Source of the DNA: Rhodanobacter denitrificans
GTDB taxonomy: Bacteria; Pseudomonadota; Gammaproteobacteria; Xanthomonadales; Rhodanobacteraceae
Direction of reading: 5' to 3'
Length of the DNA: 64,000 nt
Assembly: GCA_017848855.1 (NCBI GenBank)
Contig: JAFIHF010000014.1
Location: 1 to 64,000, forward strand
A program made the translations under genes and the position numbers. Below the pieces are notes generated by a model that was given only the letters and a program-made list of their open reading frames with translations, made no database searches and was not told where the DNA came from. Shown piece after piece: positions 27,143-35,882 of this stretch. Numbering within the stretch: position 1 is the first letter of the stretch; each line of letters starts with the position of its first letter.

Positions 27143-29224
27143 ATGACCAATGACATCGAACCTTTCGCACACTTGCTGGAACGCCGCGATCTTTCGTTTC
27201 TGTGGCTCATGCGGATCGTGGTGCGTCTATGCGACTCGCGCCATGTCTGGACGACGACGGGAAGGGATTCGCACGTCACCGAACTGCTGGGTCTCCAGGA
27301 CGCGTTCGAAAATACAAGATGGGGTGAGCGCATGCCCTACATGCAACGTCTTTCCTGCACGCTGGAGGCCATGGAGCAACAGGTTCACGTCTATCGGCTT
27401 GCCCCCGTGCTGGAAGAAAACATGGGGTTTCTCGCCCAGCGTCTTGCCTTGTCTCCCCTGGAAACGCGCGCACTGGCTTTGGCCGTACTGCTTCGTTCAG
27501 ACGATGCGCTGCATGCAGCGGCGGACAATGCGCGACAAACTGTCAATTTTCCCCGGCAACTCAGCCAGGTTCTGGACGTGCCGGAAGATGAGGTATCCCG
27601 CGTGGCGAACAGGAAGTCCCTGTTGCATCGGACGGGGTTGGTCGAGTTCAAGTCTGGCGGCGATCTGGCGGCCAATCTTTCCGTGAAACACGGGAGCCTT
27701 CGGCGACTTGCCACCGTGCCTTTGTCGTCGGCGGACGAGCTGTTCGCCGGCTTTGTGCGGCAAGCGCCCACCAGCGAATTGCAGGCGGATGACTTTGCCC
27801 ATGTCCACGATACGGCGACTGCCTTGTATCACCTGCTGGGCGAAGCATTGGACAGCCAGCGCTCCGGCGTGAACATCCTGCTGTACGGGCCGCCGGGCAC
27901 AGGCAAGACCCAGCTGGTGCGATGGCTGGCTGGCCGCGTATCGGCCACGCTCTATGACGTGTCGCCCGATGCGGTGGACGAGCACAACGAAGGAGAGGGC
28001 GAGCGGCCCCATGATCGGCTGGCGAAAGCCGCCACCTGCCTGCATCTGTTGCGCGGACGACGCGCTGTGCTTGCCATGGACGAATGCGACGCCATCTTCC
28101 AGGACGCTTCTTCTGCCGGCGTGCATAGCGCCGCAAGTTTGGCCAAGGCGTGGGTCAACGACCTGCTGGAAACCAGCGCCGTCCCGATGGTGTGGATCGC
28201 GAACCGGATTCGCGAGATGGATGATGCCTTCGTGCGTCGGTTCGACATGGTTGTCCGGCTGGATACGCCGCCGCTGAAGCAACGCCTGAAACTGCTGGAA
28301 CGCACTTGCGGCCAACAGGTCGCTCCCGTGCAGCTCCGGCGGCTGGCGCACGCGGACAAGGCCACGCCTGCCGTGCTGAGTCGCGCCGCCAGCGTGGCCG
28401 AGCGCGTGCGTGCCCACGGCGACGAACAGGATACGGGCAGGCTGATCGAAACGATCCTGGACGGCACCTTGCGTGCGCAAGGCCATCCCACGATCCGCAT
28501 GGCCAACCGCCATGCGCCCGCGGACGACTACGACCCGCGGTTGTGCAACGCCAGCGTGGATCTCGGCGATTTGTGCGAAGGGCTGCGCCGTGCGGGCCAA
28601 GGGCGGATTTTGCTCTACGGCCCGCCGGGCACAGGCAAGACCGCTTTCGGCCATTGGCTGGCGGGCATCTTGGGGCGGCCGCTTTCCCTCAAGCGCATGT
28701 CCGGCATTCAGAGCCCGTGGCTGGGCGAGATGGAGAAGAACCTGGCGCGTGCGTTTGAACAAGCGCTGCGCAACGACGCCGTTTTGCAAATCGACGAGGT
28801 AGATGGCTTCCTGCGTGATCGGCGGCAAGCCGAGCGCAGTTGGGAACTGGCGCAGGTCAACGAGTTCCTGACACAACTCGAATCCTTCGAGGGCATATTC
28901 ATCGCTTCCACCAATCTGGTGGATGGGCTCGATCCGGCGGCCATTCGCCGCTTCGATCACAAGGTGCATGTGGGTTACCTCAAGCCGGAACAGGCGTGGG
29001 CGTTGTTCCAGCGGAAGCTCGCAAGCTGGGGTGTGGCGATGGCGGACGCCGAAGCTTGCCGTCATCGTCTGGATGCCATGACCAGCCTGACGCCCGGCGA
29101 TTTCGCCGTCATCGCCCGACGCCATGTGTTGACGCCCTACGAAGATGCCTTGGCCGTGGTGGACGCCTTGGCCGGGGAGCACGCATTCAAGATGCCGGCC
29201 GAGCGGCGGATCGGGTTTACGTGA
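27143..29224 (+). CDS. tandem AAA+ ATPase
   Basis: A 693-residue protein with a helical N-terminal domain (1-220) and two complete AAA+ modules. Module 1: Walker A GPPGTGKT 249-256, Walker B with D313-E314, sensor Asn354, arginine fingers in VRRFD. Module 2: Walker A 493-500, pore-loop-like SPWLGEMEKNL near 524, Walker B D551-E552, sensor Asn591, IRRFD near 601. It resembles CDC48/SpoVK-type unfoldases or remodellers, but has no protease or nuclease domain. Its place opposite a WYL regulator suggests an inducible accessory, possibly defensive role. The longer frame from 27080 runs through the operator and is unlikely. Confidence 0.85.
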   Translation: MTNDIEPFAHLLERRDLSFLWLMRIVVRLCDSRHVWTTTGRDSHVTELLGLQDAFENTRWGERMPYMQRLSCTLEAMEQQVHVYRLAPVLEENMGFLAQRLALSPLETRALALAVLLRSDDALHAAADNARQTVNFPRQLSQVLDVPEDEVSRVANRKSLLHRTGLVEFKSGGDLAANLSVKHGSLRRLATVPLSSADELFAGFVRQAPTSELQADDFAHVHDTATALYHLLGEALDSQRSGVNILLYGPPGTGKTQLVRWLAGRVSATLYDVSPDAVDEHNEGEGERPHDRLAKAATCLHLLRGRRAVLAMDECDAIFQDASSAGVHSAASLAKAWVNDLLETSAVPMVWIANRIREMDDAFVRRFDMVVRLDTPPLKQRLKLLERTCGQQVAPVQLRRLAHADKATPAVLSRAASVAERVRAHGDEQDTGRLIETILDGTLRAQGHPTIRMANRHAPADDYDPRLCNASVDLGDLCEGLRRAGQGRILLYGPPGTGKTAFGHWLAGILGRPLSLKRMSGIQSPWLGEMEKNLARAFEQALRNDAVLQIDEVDGFLRDRRQAERSWELAQVNEFLTQLESFEGIFIASTNLVDGLDPAAIRRFDHKVHVGYLKPEQAWALFQRKLASWGVAMADAEACRHRLDAMTSLTPGDFAVIARRHVLTPYEDALAVVDALAGEHAFKMPAERRIGFT

Positions 29225-29255
29225 GCCTTCGACCCTGCATCGTCATGGACAGGCG

Positions 29256-30521
29256 TCACTCGCTGTCTTTGCGCTCATCCCCGCCAGTGATGATCCGCGC
29301 ATGCCGCGCCTGCGTCCAGTACGCCATCGCCCAGTCCAGCATCACCACCAGGCGGTTGCGGAAGCCGATCAGGAACCAGATGTGCGCGCCCAGCCACACC
29401 CACCACGCGAGCAGGCCGGATAACCGCAGCTTGCCGAATTGCGCCACCGCCGCCATGCGGCCGATGGTGGCCAGCGAACCGGCGTCGCGGTAGCGAAATG
29501 GCATGGCGCGAACGTCGCCGCGCAGGCGGGTGGCGATCAGCCGGCCCGCGTGCTGGCCCATCTGTTTGGCGGCGGGCGCCACGCCCGGCACCGGGCGGCC
29601 GTCCTGCTGCACGCTGGCGAGGTCGCCGAGCACGAACACTTCGGGATGGCCGGGCAGGGACAGGTCGGGCTGCACCAGCACGCGGCCGGCGCGATCCAGC
29701 GGCGCATCCAGCAGCCGGCCCAGCGGCGAGGCGGCCACACCCGCGGCCCACAGCACGGTGCGCGCGACGAGGCGTGCGTCGCCCAGCGTCACGCCTTCGT
29801 CGTCCACCGCCGTGACCGCCTGGCCGAGGCGCACCTGCACGCCCAGGCGTTCCAGCTGCCGTTGCGCCTTCGCCGACAGCGCGGGATCGAACGCGGCCAG
29901 CACGCGCGGCCCCGCTTCCACCAGCAGGATGTTGGCCGCCCGCGGCTGCGCGCGGCGGAACTCGCCGGCCAGCGTGTGGCGCGCGATCTCGGCCAGTGTG
30001 CCGGCCAGCTCCACGCCGGTGGCGCCGCCGCCCACCACCACGAAATTGAGCCAGGCCTGGCGGCGGGCGGGATCGTCCTCCTGCTCGGCGCGCTCGAACG
30101 CGGTGAGCACGCGGCGGCGGATCGCCAGCGCGTCGTCCAGCGACTTCAGCCCCGGCGCAGCGGCGGCCCAGTCGTCGTGGCCGAAGTAGGCGTGCGCGGC
30201 GCCGGTGGCGACGATCAGCCAGTCGTAGTCCAGCCGCTCGCGCGTGAGCTGCACGCGGCGCTGCGCGAGATCGATGCCGGCGACCTCGTCCATCAGCACG
30301 GTGACGTTGCGCTGGCGGCGCAGGATCTGCCGCAGCGGCGCCGCGATCGACGGCGCCGACAGCCCCGCAGTGGCGACCTGGTACAGCAGCGGCTGGAACA
30401 GGTGATGGTTGTGCCGGTCGACCAGGGTGATGCGTGCGGACGTGTGCGCCAGCGCGCGGGTGGCGGAGAGCCCGCCGAAGCCGCCGCCGAGGATCACGAT
30501 GTGGGGCAGTGCGTCGGGCAT
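29256..30521 (-). CDS. ndh: type II NADH dehydrogenase (NDH-2)
   Basis: A 421-residue FAD enzyme that passes electrons from NADH to quinone without pumping protons. The FAD-binding GGGFGGL is near residues 12-18, the NAD-binding VVVGGGATGVELAG in the middle, and FVLGDLA binds the FAD ribityl chain. The C-terminal 60 residues are amphipathic or hydrophobic (LLAWWVWLGAHIWFLIGF), typical of membrane attachment. ATG at 30521 is chosen because the Rossmann motif then begins at the usual distance. Convergent with the AAA+ gene. Confidence 0.92.
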   Translation of the reverse strand: MPDALPHIVILGGGFGGLSATRALAHTSARITLVDRHNHHLFQPLLYQVATAGLSAPSIAAPLRQILRRQRNVTVLMDEVAGIDLAQRRVQLTRERLDYDWLIVATGAAHAYFGHDDWAAAAPGLKSLDDALAIRRRVLTAFERAEQEDDPARRQAWLNFVVVGGGATGVELAGTLAEIARHTLAGEFRRAQPRAANILLVEAGPRVLAAFDPALSAKAQRQLERLGVQVRLGQAVTAVDDEGVTLGDARLVARTVLWAAGVAASPLGRLLDAPLDRAGRVLVQPDLSLPGHPEVFVLGDLASVQQDGRPVPGVAPAAKQMGQHAGRLIATRLRGDVRAMPFRYRDAGSLATIGRMAAVAQFGKLRLSGLLAWWVWLGAHIWFLIGFRNRLVVMLDWAMAYWTQARHARIITGGDERKDSE

Positions 30522-30549
30522 GGCGGTTTCCTTGGATTGTGTAGGCGCA

Positions 30550-30585
30550 CCCCGGATCAAGTCCGGAGCAGGCTCTGTGCGCGAA
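30550..30585 (+). repeat. CCCCGGATCAAGTCCGG repeat, copy 1
   Basis: A 36-bp sequence starting CCCCGGATCAAGTCCGGAGC lies between ndh and priA. It matches 34 of 36 bases of the inverted copy at 40547-40582. Confidence 0.8.
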
Positions 30586-30594
30586 TGCTCTGGC

Positions 30595-32775
30595 TCAATA
30601 GAGATCGATCGGATCGACATCCAGCGACCAGCGCACCTTGCGCGCGGCGGGCAGGCGCGCGAGTTGCGCGGCCCAGGAGCGCAGCGCGGCGTGCAGTTCG
30701 CGGCGGTTCGCGGCTTCCAGCAGCAGTTGGCCGCGCTGGCGGCCGGCGCGCAGCGGCATCGGCGCGGGCATCGGGCCGGCGACCTGCAGGCCGTGGTTCG
30801 GCGGCAACGCGGCGCAGGCTTCGGCGAGGAAGGCGTCGACCGCCGCGCGCTGCGTGGCCTCGGCGCGCAGCAGCACCTGGTGCGCGTAGGGCGGCAGTGC
30901 GCCTTGCCGGCGTTCGGTGAGCAGGCTCTGCGCGGCGGCGGCGTAGCCCTGCGCCAGCAGCTGGCGCAGCAGCGGATGGTCCGGGTGGTGCGTCTGCAAC
31001 AGTACGCGGCCCGGCTTGGCGGCGCGGCCGGCACGGCCGGCCACCTGCACCAGCTGCTGGGCCAGCCGTTCGCTGGCGCGGAAGTCCACGCTCAAGAGGC
31101 CCTCGTCCACGCCGGCGATGGCGACCAGGGTGAGGTTGGGTAGGTCGTGGCCCTTGGCCAGCATCTGGGTGCCGACGAGGATCGCGGGCCTGGCTTCGTC
31201 GCGCAGGCCGTCGAGCAGCTGTTCGAAGGCGTCGCGGCGGCGGGTGGTTTCGCGGTCGATGCGCAGCACCGGCACGTCGGGGAAGCGCGCGGCCAGCGCT
31301 TCCTCCAGCCGCTCGGTGCCTTGGCCCTGCGGCTTCAGTTCGGTGTAGCCGCAGGCGGGGCAGGTGGCGGGCACGCGCACGCGGTGGTCGCAGTGGTGGC
31401 AGATCAGCTGCCGGTGCGTGGCGTGCAGGGTCAGCGGGCGTTCGCAGCGCGGGCAGTCGGCGTGCCAGCCGCAGGCGTGGCAGGTCAGCACCGGGGCGTA
31501 GCCGCGGCGGTTCTTGAACACCAATGCCTGCTCGCCGCGCGCCACGGTGTCGGCCACCGCGGCGAGCAGGGTGGGCGAGAGGCCATGCTCGAGGCGCTGC
31601 GCGCGCATGTCCACGATCTGCACGGTGGGCGGGCGCACCGCGCCGGGGCGGGCGCGCAGGTGCAGCGCGCGGTAGCGGCCCGCTTCCACGTTCGCCAGCG
31701 ATTCCAGCGAGGGCGTGCCCGAACCCAGCAGCACCGGCACGCCCAGCGCGCGGGCGCGCACCACGGCGAGGTCGCGCGCGTGGTAGCGGAAGCCTTCCTG
31801 CTGCTTGTAGGCGCCGTCGTGCTCCTCGTCGACGAGGATGAGGCCGGCCTGCGGCAGCGGCGCGAACACTGCCGAGCGGGTGCCCAGGATCACCTTCGCC
31901 TCGCCGTTGCGCGCGCGCAGCCAGGCGCGGGCGCGTTCGCCCTCGGCGAGGTTGGAGTGGATCACCTCCACCGGCACGCCGAGGCGCTCGCGCAGCCGGC
32001 GCAGGGTCTGCGGCGCGAGGCCGATCTCGGGCACCAGCAGCAGGCTTTGCTTGCCTTGCGCCAGCGCGCGCTCGATCAGGGCCAAGTACACCTCGGTCTT
32101 GCCGCTGCCGGTGACGCCGTCGAGCAGGAAGGGTTGATAACGGCCGAGGCTTTCGCTCACCGCATCCACGGCGGCTTGCTGCTCCGCGTTGAGCGGCGGC
32201 GCGGCGCGCGTGGCGATGGGCGTGTCGGCGCGGCGCTCGCCACGCTCGACCAGGCCGGCGGCGAGCAGCCGCCGCGCGGCGGCGCGCCAGCCGGGCAGGC
32301 AGGCGTCCAGTTCGGCGGCGCCCAGCGAGCCGGTGGCCAGTTCCGCGAGCAGCGCCTGGCTGCCGCCGCGGCGGCTGCCGGCATCGAGCGCGCTGCGGCC
32401 GGCGGTGCTGAGCGACCAGCACTCCTCGCCCAGTGCCGGCAGCGGCTTCGCCTCGCGCAGCGCCAGCGGCAGCGCGTTCGCATACGCCTCGCCGGGCGCA
32501 CCCAGCCAGTAGTCGGCGGCCCAAGCCAGGGTCGCCATCAGCTCGGCGTCGAGCAGCGGTTCGGCATCGAGCAGGCGCAGCGCGCACTTCAGCTTGCCCG
32601 CGCCCACCGCGGAGGCCACGCCCGTGGCCACCACCACGCCCACCGCCTGGCCGCGACCGAACGGCACCAGCAGCCGGCTGCCCGGCCGGACCTCGCCGCC
32701 GCTCGCGGGCGGCAGGTAGTCGAACAGGGTGGGCAGGGGCACCGGCAGGGCGACGCGCAGGACGGCGGGTGTCAT
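30595..32775 (-). CDS. priA: primosomal helicase PriA
   Basis: A 726-residue SF2 helicase that restarts stalled replication forks. The N-terminal 3'-DNA-binding domain starts RVALPVPLPTLFDYLPP; Walker A GVTGSGKT is at 220-227 and the DEEH box at 316-319. All eight zinc cysteines are present (432, 435, 441, 444, 459, 462, 472, 475). Helicase motifs GTQMLAKGHD and QVAGRAGRA follow. ATG at 32775 is preferred over the in-frame TTG three codons earlier. DnaA-box-like sites lie about 140 bp upstream. Confidence 0.96.
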   Translation of the reverse strand: MTPAVLRVALPVPLPTLFDYLPPASGGEVRPGSRLLVPFGRGQAVGVVVATGVASAVGAGKLKCALRLLDAEPLLDAELMATLAWAADYWLGAPGEAYANALPLALREAKPLPALGEECWSLSTAGRSALDAGSRRGGSQALLAELATGSLGAAELDACLPGWRAAARRLLAAGLVERGERRADTPIATRAAPPLNAEQQAAVDAVSESLGRYQPFLLDGVTGSGKTEVYLALIERALAQGKQSLLLVPEIGLAPQTLRRLRERLGVPVEVIHSNLAEGERARAWLRARNGEAKVILGTRSAVFAPLPQAGLILVDEEHDGAYKQQEGFRYHARDLAVVRARALGVPVLLGSGTPSLESLANVEAGRYRALHLRARPGAVRPPTVQIVDMRAQRLEHGLSPTLLAAVADTVARGEQALVFKNRRGYAPVLTCHACGWHADCPRCERPLTLHATHRQLICHHCDHRVRVPATCPACGYTELKPQGQGTERLEEALAARFPDVPVLRIDRETTRRRDAFEQLLDGLRDEARPAILVGTQMLAKGHDLPNLTLVAIAGVDEGLLSVDFRASERLAQQLVQVAGRAGRAAKPGRVLLQTHHPDHPLLRQLLAQGYAAAAQSLLTERRQGALPPYAHQVLLRAEATQRAAVDAFLAEACAALPPNHGLQVAGPMPAPMPLRAGRQRGQLLLEAANRRELHAALRSWAAQLARLPAARKVRWSLDVDPIDLY

Positions 32776-33166
32776 GGCGGGCAAGTGTAGCTAGCGGCCG
32801 CGACGAAGCCGCATTCTCCGCGCAAGGATCGGGCGGGGCGCAGCTTGCGGCGACATGCTGCCGGCGGGTCGAGGAGTCGGGCGCAAGTCACTCAGCCGCG
32901 CAGGTTTTTCCGCTTATCCACAACGCCTGTGGACAAGTCTGTGGATGGCGCGGGGACGAGGGGCGGCGGAGCGCATGGCGGCGCCCTTCGCGACAGTCTG
33001 GACACGTTTTGGTCACGTAGAAAACAAGTTCCATATCAATGGCTTGCAAATGCCGTCCAGTGGGCGTTCACACGGCTGTCAAGCGGCGCGGCCCGCCTTG
33101 ACAGCCCGCTGGTGCTGTGCAAAACCGCGGCCGGACGGCTCCGGCGATGGCCTGCGGGGCGTGCCG
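32776..33166. other. priA-DUF3667 spacer
   Basis: 391 bp without a convincing gene, between the priA start and the DUF3667 stop. It holds the DnaA-box cluster at 32914-32948 and probably the priA promoter. Confidence 0.5.
32914..32948. promoter_or_regulatory. cluster of three DnaA-box-like sites
   Basis: TTATCCACA at 32914-32922 is a consensus DnaA box. TGTGGACAA at 32928-32936 is an inverted box with one mismatch, and TGTGGATGG at 32940-32948 a weaker third. All within 35 bp upstream of priA. Confidence 0.55.
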
Positions 33167-34309
33167 TCAGTGCGCCAGCCCCAGCACGAAGGCGCCCAGC
33201 ACCACGAAGCTGAGCAGGCAGGCGTAGCAACAGCCGATGCACCCGTATTTCAGCAGGGTCATCGGCCAGCCCTGCCGATAGATGCGCTTTTGCGCCAGCA
33301 GCAGCCATATCGGGGCCCACAGCAGCAGGATCATTTCCAGCCACCCGGTGGGCCGGGCCGCCCAGGCGGCGTGGAGGCGCAGCCAATCGTGGGCCTCGTC
33401 CGACAAGGCGAGCAGCAGCAGCCAGAGGAACACGAAGGCCTGGCTGTGCAGCACCACGATCAAGTGCTCCATGTACAGCCGCCGCTTGAACACGTAGAAC
33501 AGCTTGAGCAGCAGCGCGAACACCGGTACCAGCACGAACATCGCCCCCGGCAGCTTGCCGAAGACGCCGTTGATCACGCGCTCGCTGGCGGCGGCGCGGA
33601 TCGCCGGATCGCGGGATTTGTACGCGCGCAGGTTGTCCTGCATGTGCTGGGCGGCGACGGTCAGCCACTGGTTGGCGAAGTCGGGCAGCCAGGCGACCCG
33701 CGCGCGTGCCACGGGCGACGGGGTCGGATTGGCCGGCGACGCCGCGGTCGGCAAGGGCAGCGGCGCCGCGTGCAGGTCCGCCAGCCGCTGGTTGGCGGCG
33801 GCGAGCAGGGCCTGCCGGGCCGCCTTGGCCTGGGCTGTAACGGTTTCGTCGCCGAAGGCCTGGGGAGCATCCAGGGCCTTGAGTTTGTCGTCGAGCAGTC
33901 GTTGGACCTGCTTGGGCGTCGTGGCTTGCGCGAAATCCTCGCCGCGATCCATCAGCCGGGTTTGCTGGCGCGACGCGAGGTCCACAGTGACCGAACTGGA
34001 GGCCACGCGCAGCGTGAAAAAGCACAGCAGGCACAGCACGAACATCAGCCGGAACGGCGCGATGTAGCGCACGCGGCGGCCGGCGAAGTATTCCAAGGTG
34101 AGGAAGCCGGGCTTGAGGAACAGCGGCGGCAACGTGTGCACGATGCGGCTATCGATGTGCAGCACGGTCTCCACGGTTTCCTCGACCATGTGGTGCACCG
34201 GCTTGAGCACGCTGTGCACGGACTGGCCGCACGCGTGGCAGTACTCGCCCTGCAGGGGCGTGACACAGTTGGCGCAGTGCAGGCCTTCGTGGCCGACCGG
34301 GGATTTCAT
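33167..34309 (-). CDS. DUF3667 membrane protein
   Basis: A 380-residue protein of unknown function. It starts with the DUF3667 zinc-ribbon-like motif: HCANCVTPLQGEYCHACGQS has two CxxC pairs. The rest has one hydrophobic stretch near 85-100, a long soluble region (about 105-240), then four membrane segments from about 250. The ATG at 34309 puts the first cysteine at residue 12; upstream extension is unlikely. It is divergent from the MATE transporter. Confidence 0.8.
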   Translation of the reverse strand: MKSPVGHEGLHCANCVTPLQGEYCHACGQSVHSVLKPVHHMVEETVETVLHIDSRIVHTLPPLFLKPGFLTLEYFAGRRVRYIAPFRLMFVLCLLCFFTLRVASSSVTVDLASRQQTRLMDRGEDFAQATTPKQVQRLLDDKLKALDAPQAFGDETVTAQAKAARQALLAAANQRLADLHAAPLPLPTAASPANPTPSPVARARVAWLPDFANQWLTVAAQHMQDNLRAYKSRDPAIRAAASERVINGVFGKLPGAMFVLVPVFALLLKLFYVFKRRLYMEHLIVVLHSQAFVFLWLLLLALSDEAHDWLRLHAAWAARPTGWLEMILLLWAPIWLLLAQKRIYRQGWPMTLLKYGCIGCCYACLLSFVVLGAFVLGLAH

Positions 34310-34420
34310 CGCGTGTTTCTCGATTCCTTCGCAGCGCGCGATCTTGGCACAGCGCATCGCGGCCGACAGCCCTGCCGGAAGGCTCGGGTAGAATGGCTGC
34401 CCGTTGGAGCCCTTCGATCC

Positions 34421-35827
34421 ATGAAATCGCTACGCCCCGAACGTGCCCGCGTGCGGCACGAGATCGGCGCCACCGTGCGCCTCGCCATCCCGCTGATCCT
34501 GGCCCAGCTCGCCGCGATCGGCAGCAACGTGATCGACGCGGTGCTGTCCGGCCACGTCAGCGCACACGTGCTGGGCGCGGTGGCGGTGGGCGCCAGCATC
34601 TGGTCGCTGGCGATCGTCTGCGGCATCGGCATGATGATGGCGGTGCCGCCCTCGGTGGCGCAGCTGGACGGCGCCAGGCGCCGCTTTGATGTGGGCGCGG
34701 TGTTCCGCCAGGCGCTGTGGCTGGCGCTGGCGGTGGGCGTGCTGCTGTGGTTCGCGGTGCGCCACGCGGGGCCGCTGCTCGACCTGATCGGCGTCGATCC
34801 CGAACTGCGCCACGACGTGGAGCGTTTCCTGTCCGCGATCAGTTGGGGCGCGCCCGCGCTGACCTGCTATTTCGCGCTGCGCGGGCTGTCCGAAGGCCTG
34901 TCGCTGACCCGGCCGTCCATGTACTTCGGTTTCGGCGGACTCGTGCTGCTGGTGCCGCTGGGCTACGTGCTGATGTTCGGCAAGCTGGGCATCCCGCCGC
35001 AGGGCGCGCACGGTTGCGGCATCGCCACCGCCACCGTGCTGTGGCTGGAGATGCTGGGCTTCGCGACGTACGTGCTGAAGCACCGCAACTACCGCGGGCT
35101 GAACCTGCTGGAGCGCTTCGAGTGGCCGCACTGGCGGCGCATCGGCGCGCTGCTGCACATCGGCTTGCCGATGGCGGTGACGCTGCTGGCCGAGGCGGGC
35201 CTGTTCGTGGCCTCCACGCTGTTCATCAGCACGCTGGGCACGGACGCGGTGGCCAGCCATCAGGTGGCGATCAACGTGGCCTCGCTGTTCTTCATGGTGC
35301 CGCTGGGCCTGGCGATGGCGATCACGGTGCGGGTGGGCAACGCGGTGGGCCGCGGCGACGCGCGCGGCGTGCGCTACGCCGGCTTCTGCGGCATCGCGCT
35401 GACCCTCGCCACCCAGCTGGTGTCCGCCACGCTGATGCTGACGCTGCCGCACTACATCGCCACGCTGTACACGCACGACGCGAAGGTGATCGCGCTGGCG
35501 GCGCAGCTGATCGTGCTGGCCGGTGTGTTCCAGTTCTCCGACGGCATCCAGGTGGCGGCGAACGGCGCCTTGCGCGGGCTCAAGGACACCCGTGTGCCGA
35601 TGGCGATCACCCTGTTCGCCTACTGGGGCGTGGGCATGCCGGTCGGCTGGTGGCTGGGTTTCCACCGCGGCCTCGGCGCGCGTGGCGTGTGGATGGGCCT
35701 GATCGCCGGCCTCACGGTGGCGGCGGCGATGCTGTTCGTGCGCTTCTGGCGCAGCGCCTGGCGCGAGCGCTGGCGGCGGCACCTGCCGGTCGCGGCGGAG
35801 ACGCCGGCGCCGGTCGTGGCCGCATGA
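34421..35827 (+). CDS. MATE-family efflux transporter (NorM type)
   Basis: A 468-residue inner-membrane protein with about twelve hydrophobic helices in two six-helix halves, the MATE arrangement. ATVRLAIPLILAQLAAIGSN starts helix 1 and GLPMAVTLLAEAGLFV starts the second half. MATE pumps expel cationic drugs and dyes in exchange for sodium or protons. It ends with an Ala/Pro-rich tail and is followed by sppA after 55 bp. Substrate unknown. Confidence 0.92.
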   Translation: MKSLRPERARVRHEIGATVRLAIPLILAQLAAIGSNVIDAVLSGHVSAHVLGAVAVGASIWSLAIVCGIGMMMAVPPSVAQLDGARRRFDVGAVFRQALWLALAVGVLLWFAVRHAGPLLDLIGVDPELRHDVERFLSAISWGAPALTCYFALRGLSEGLSLTRPSMYFGFGGLVLLVPLGYVLMFGKLGIPPQGAHGCGIATATVLWLEMLGFATYVLKHRNYRGLNLLERFEWPHWRRIGALLHIGLPMAVTLLAEAGLFVASTLFISTLGTDAVASHQVAINVASLFFMVPLGLAMAITVRVGNAVGRGDARGVRYAGFCGIALTLATQLVSATLMLTLPHYIATLYTHDAKVIALAAQLIVLAGVFQFSDGIQVAANGALRGLKDTRVPMAITLFAYWGVGMPVGWWLGFHRGLGARGVWMGLIAGLTVAAAMLFVRFWRSAWRERWRRHLPVAAETPAPVVAA

Positions 35828-35882
35828 CGCGGCGCGGCGCGAACGGCTACGCTAGCGGGCACCCACAAGGAAGCCCACGTCC

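Noticed and set aside
29498-30189. Plus-strand frames opposite ndh
   Set aside because: Arg/Ser-rich shadow translations with no features of their own.
32914-32948. Chromosomal origin of replication
   Set aside because: Only three boxes, no AT-rich unwinding region, and no dnaA, dnaN or gyrB nearby.
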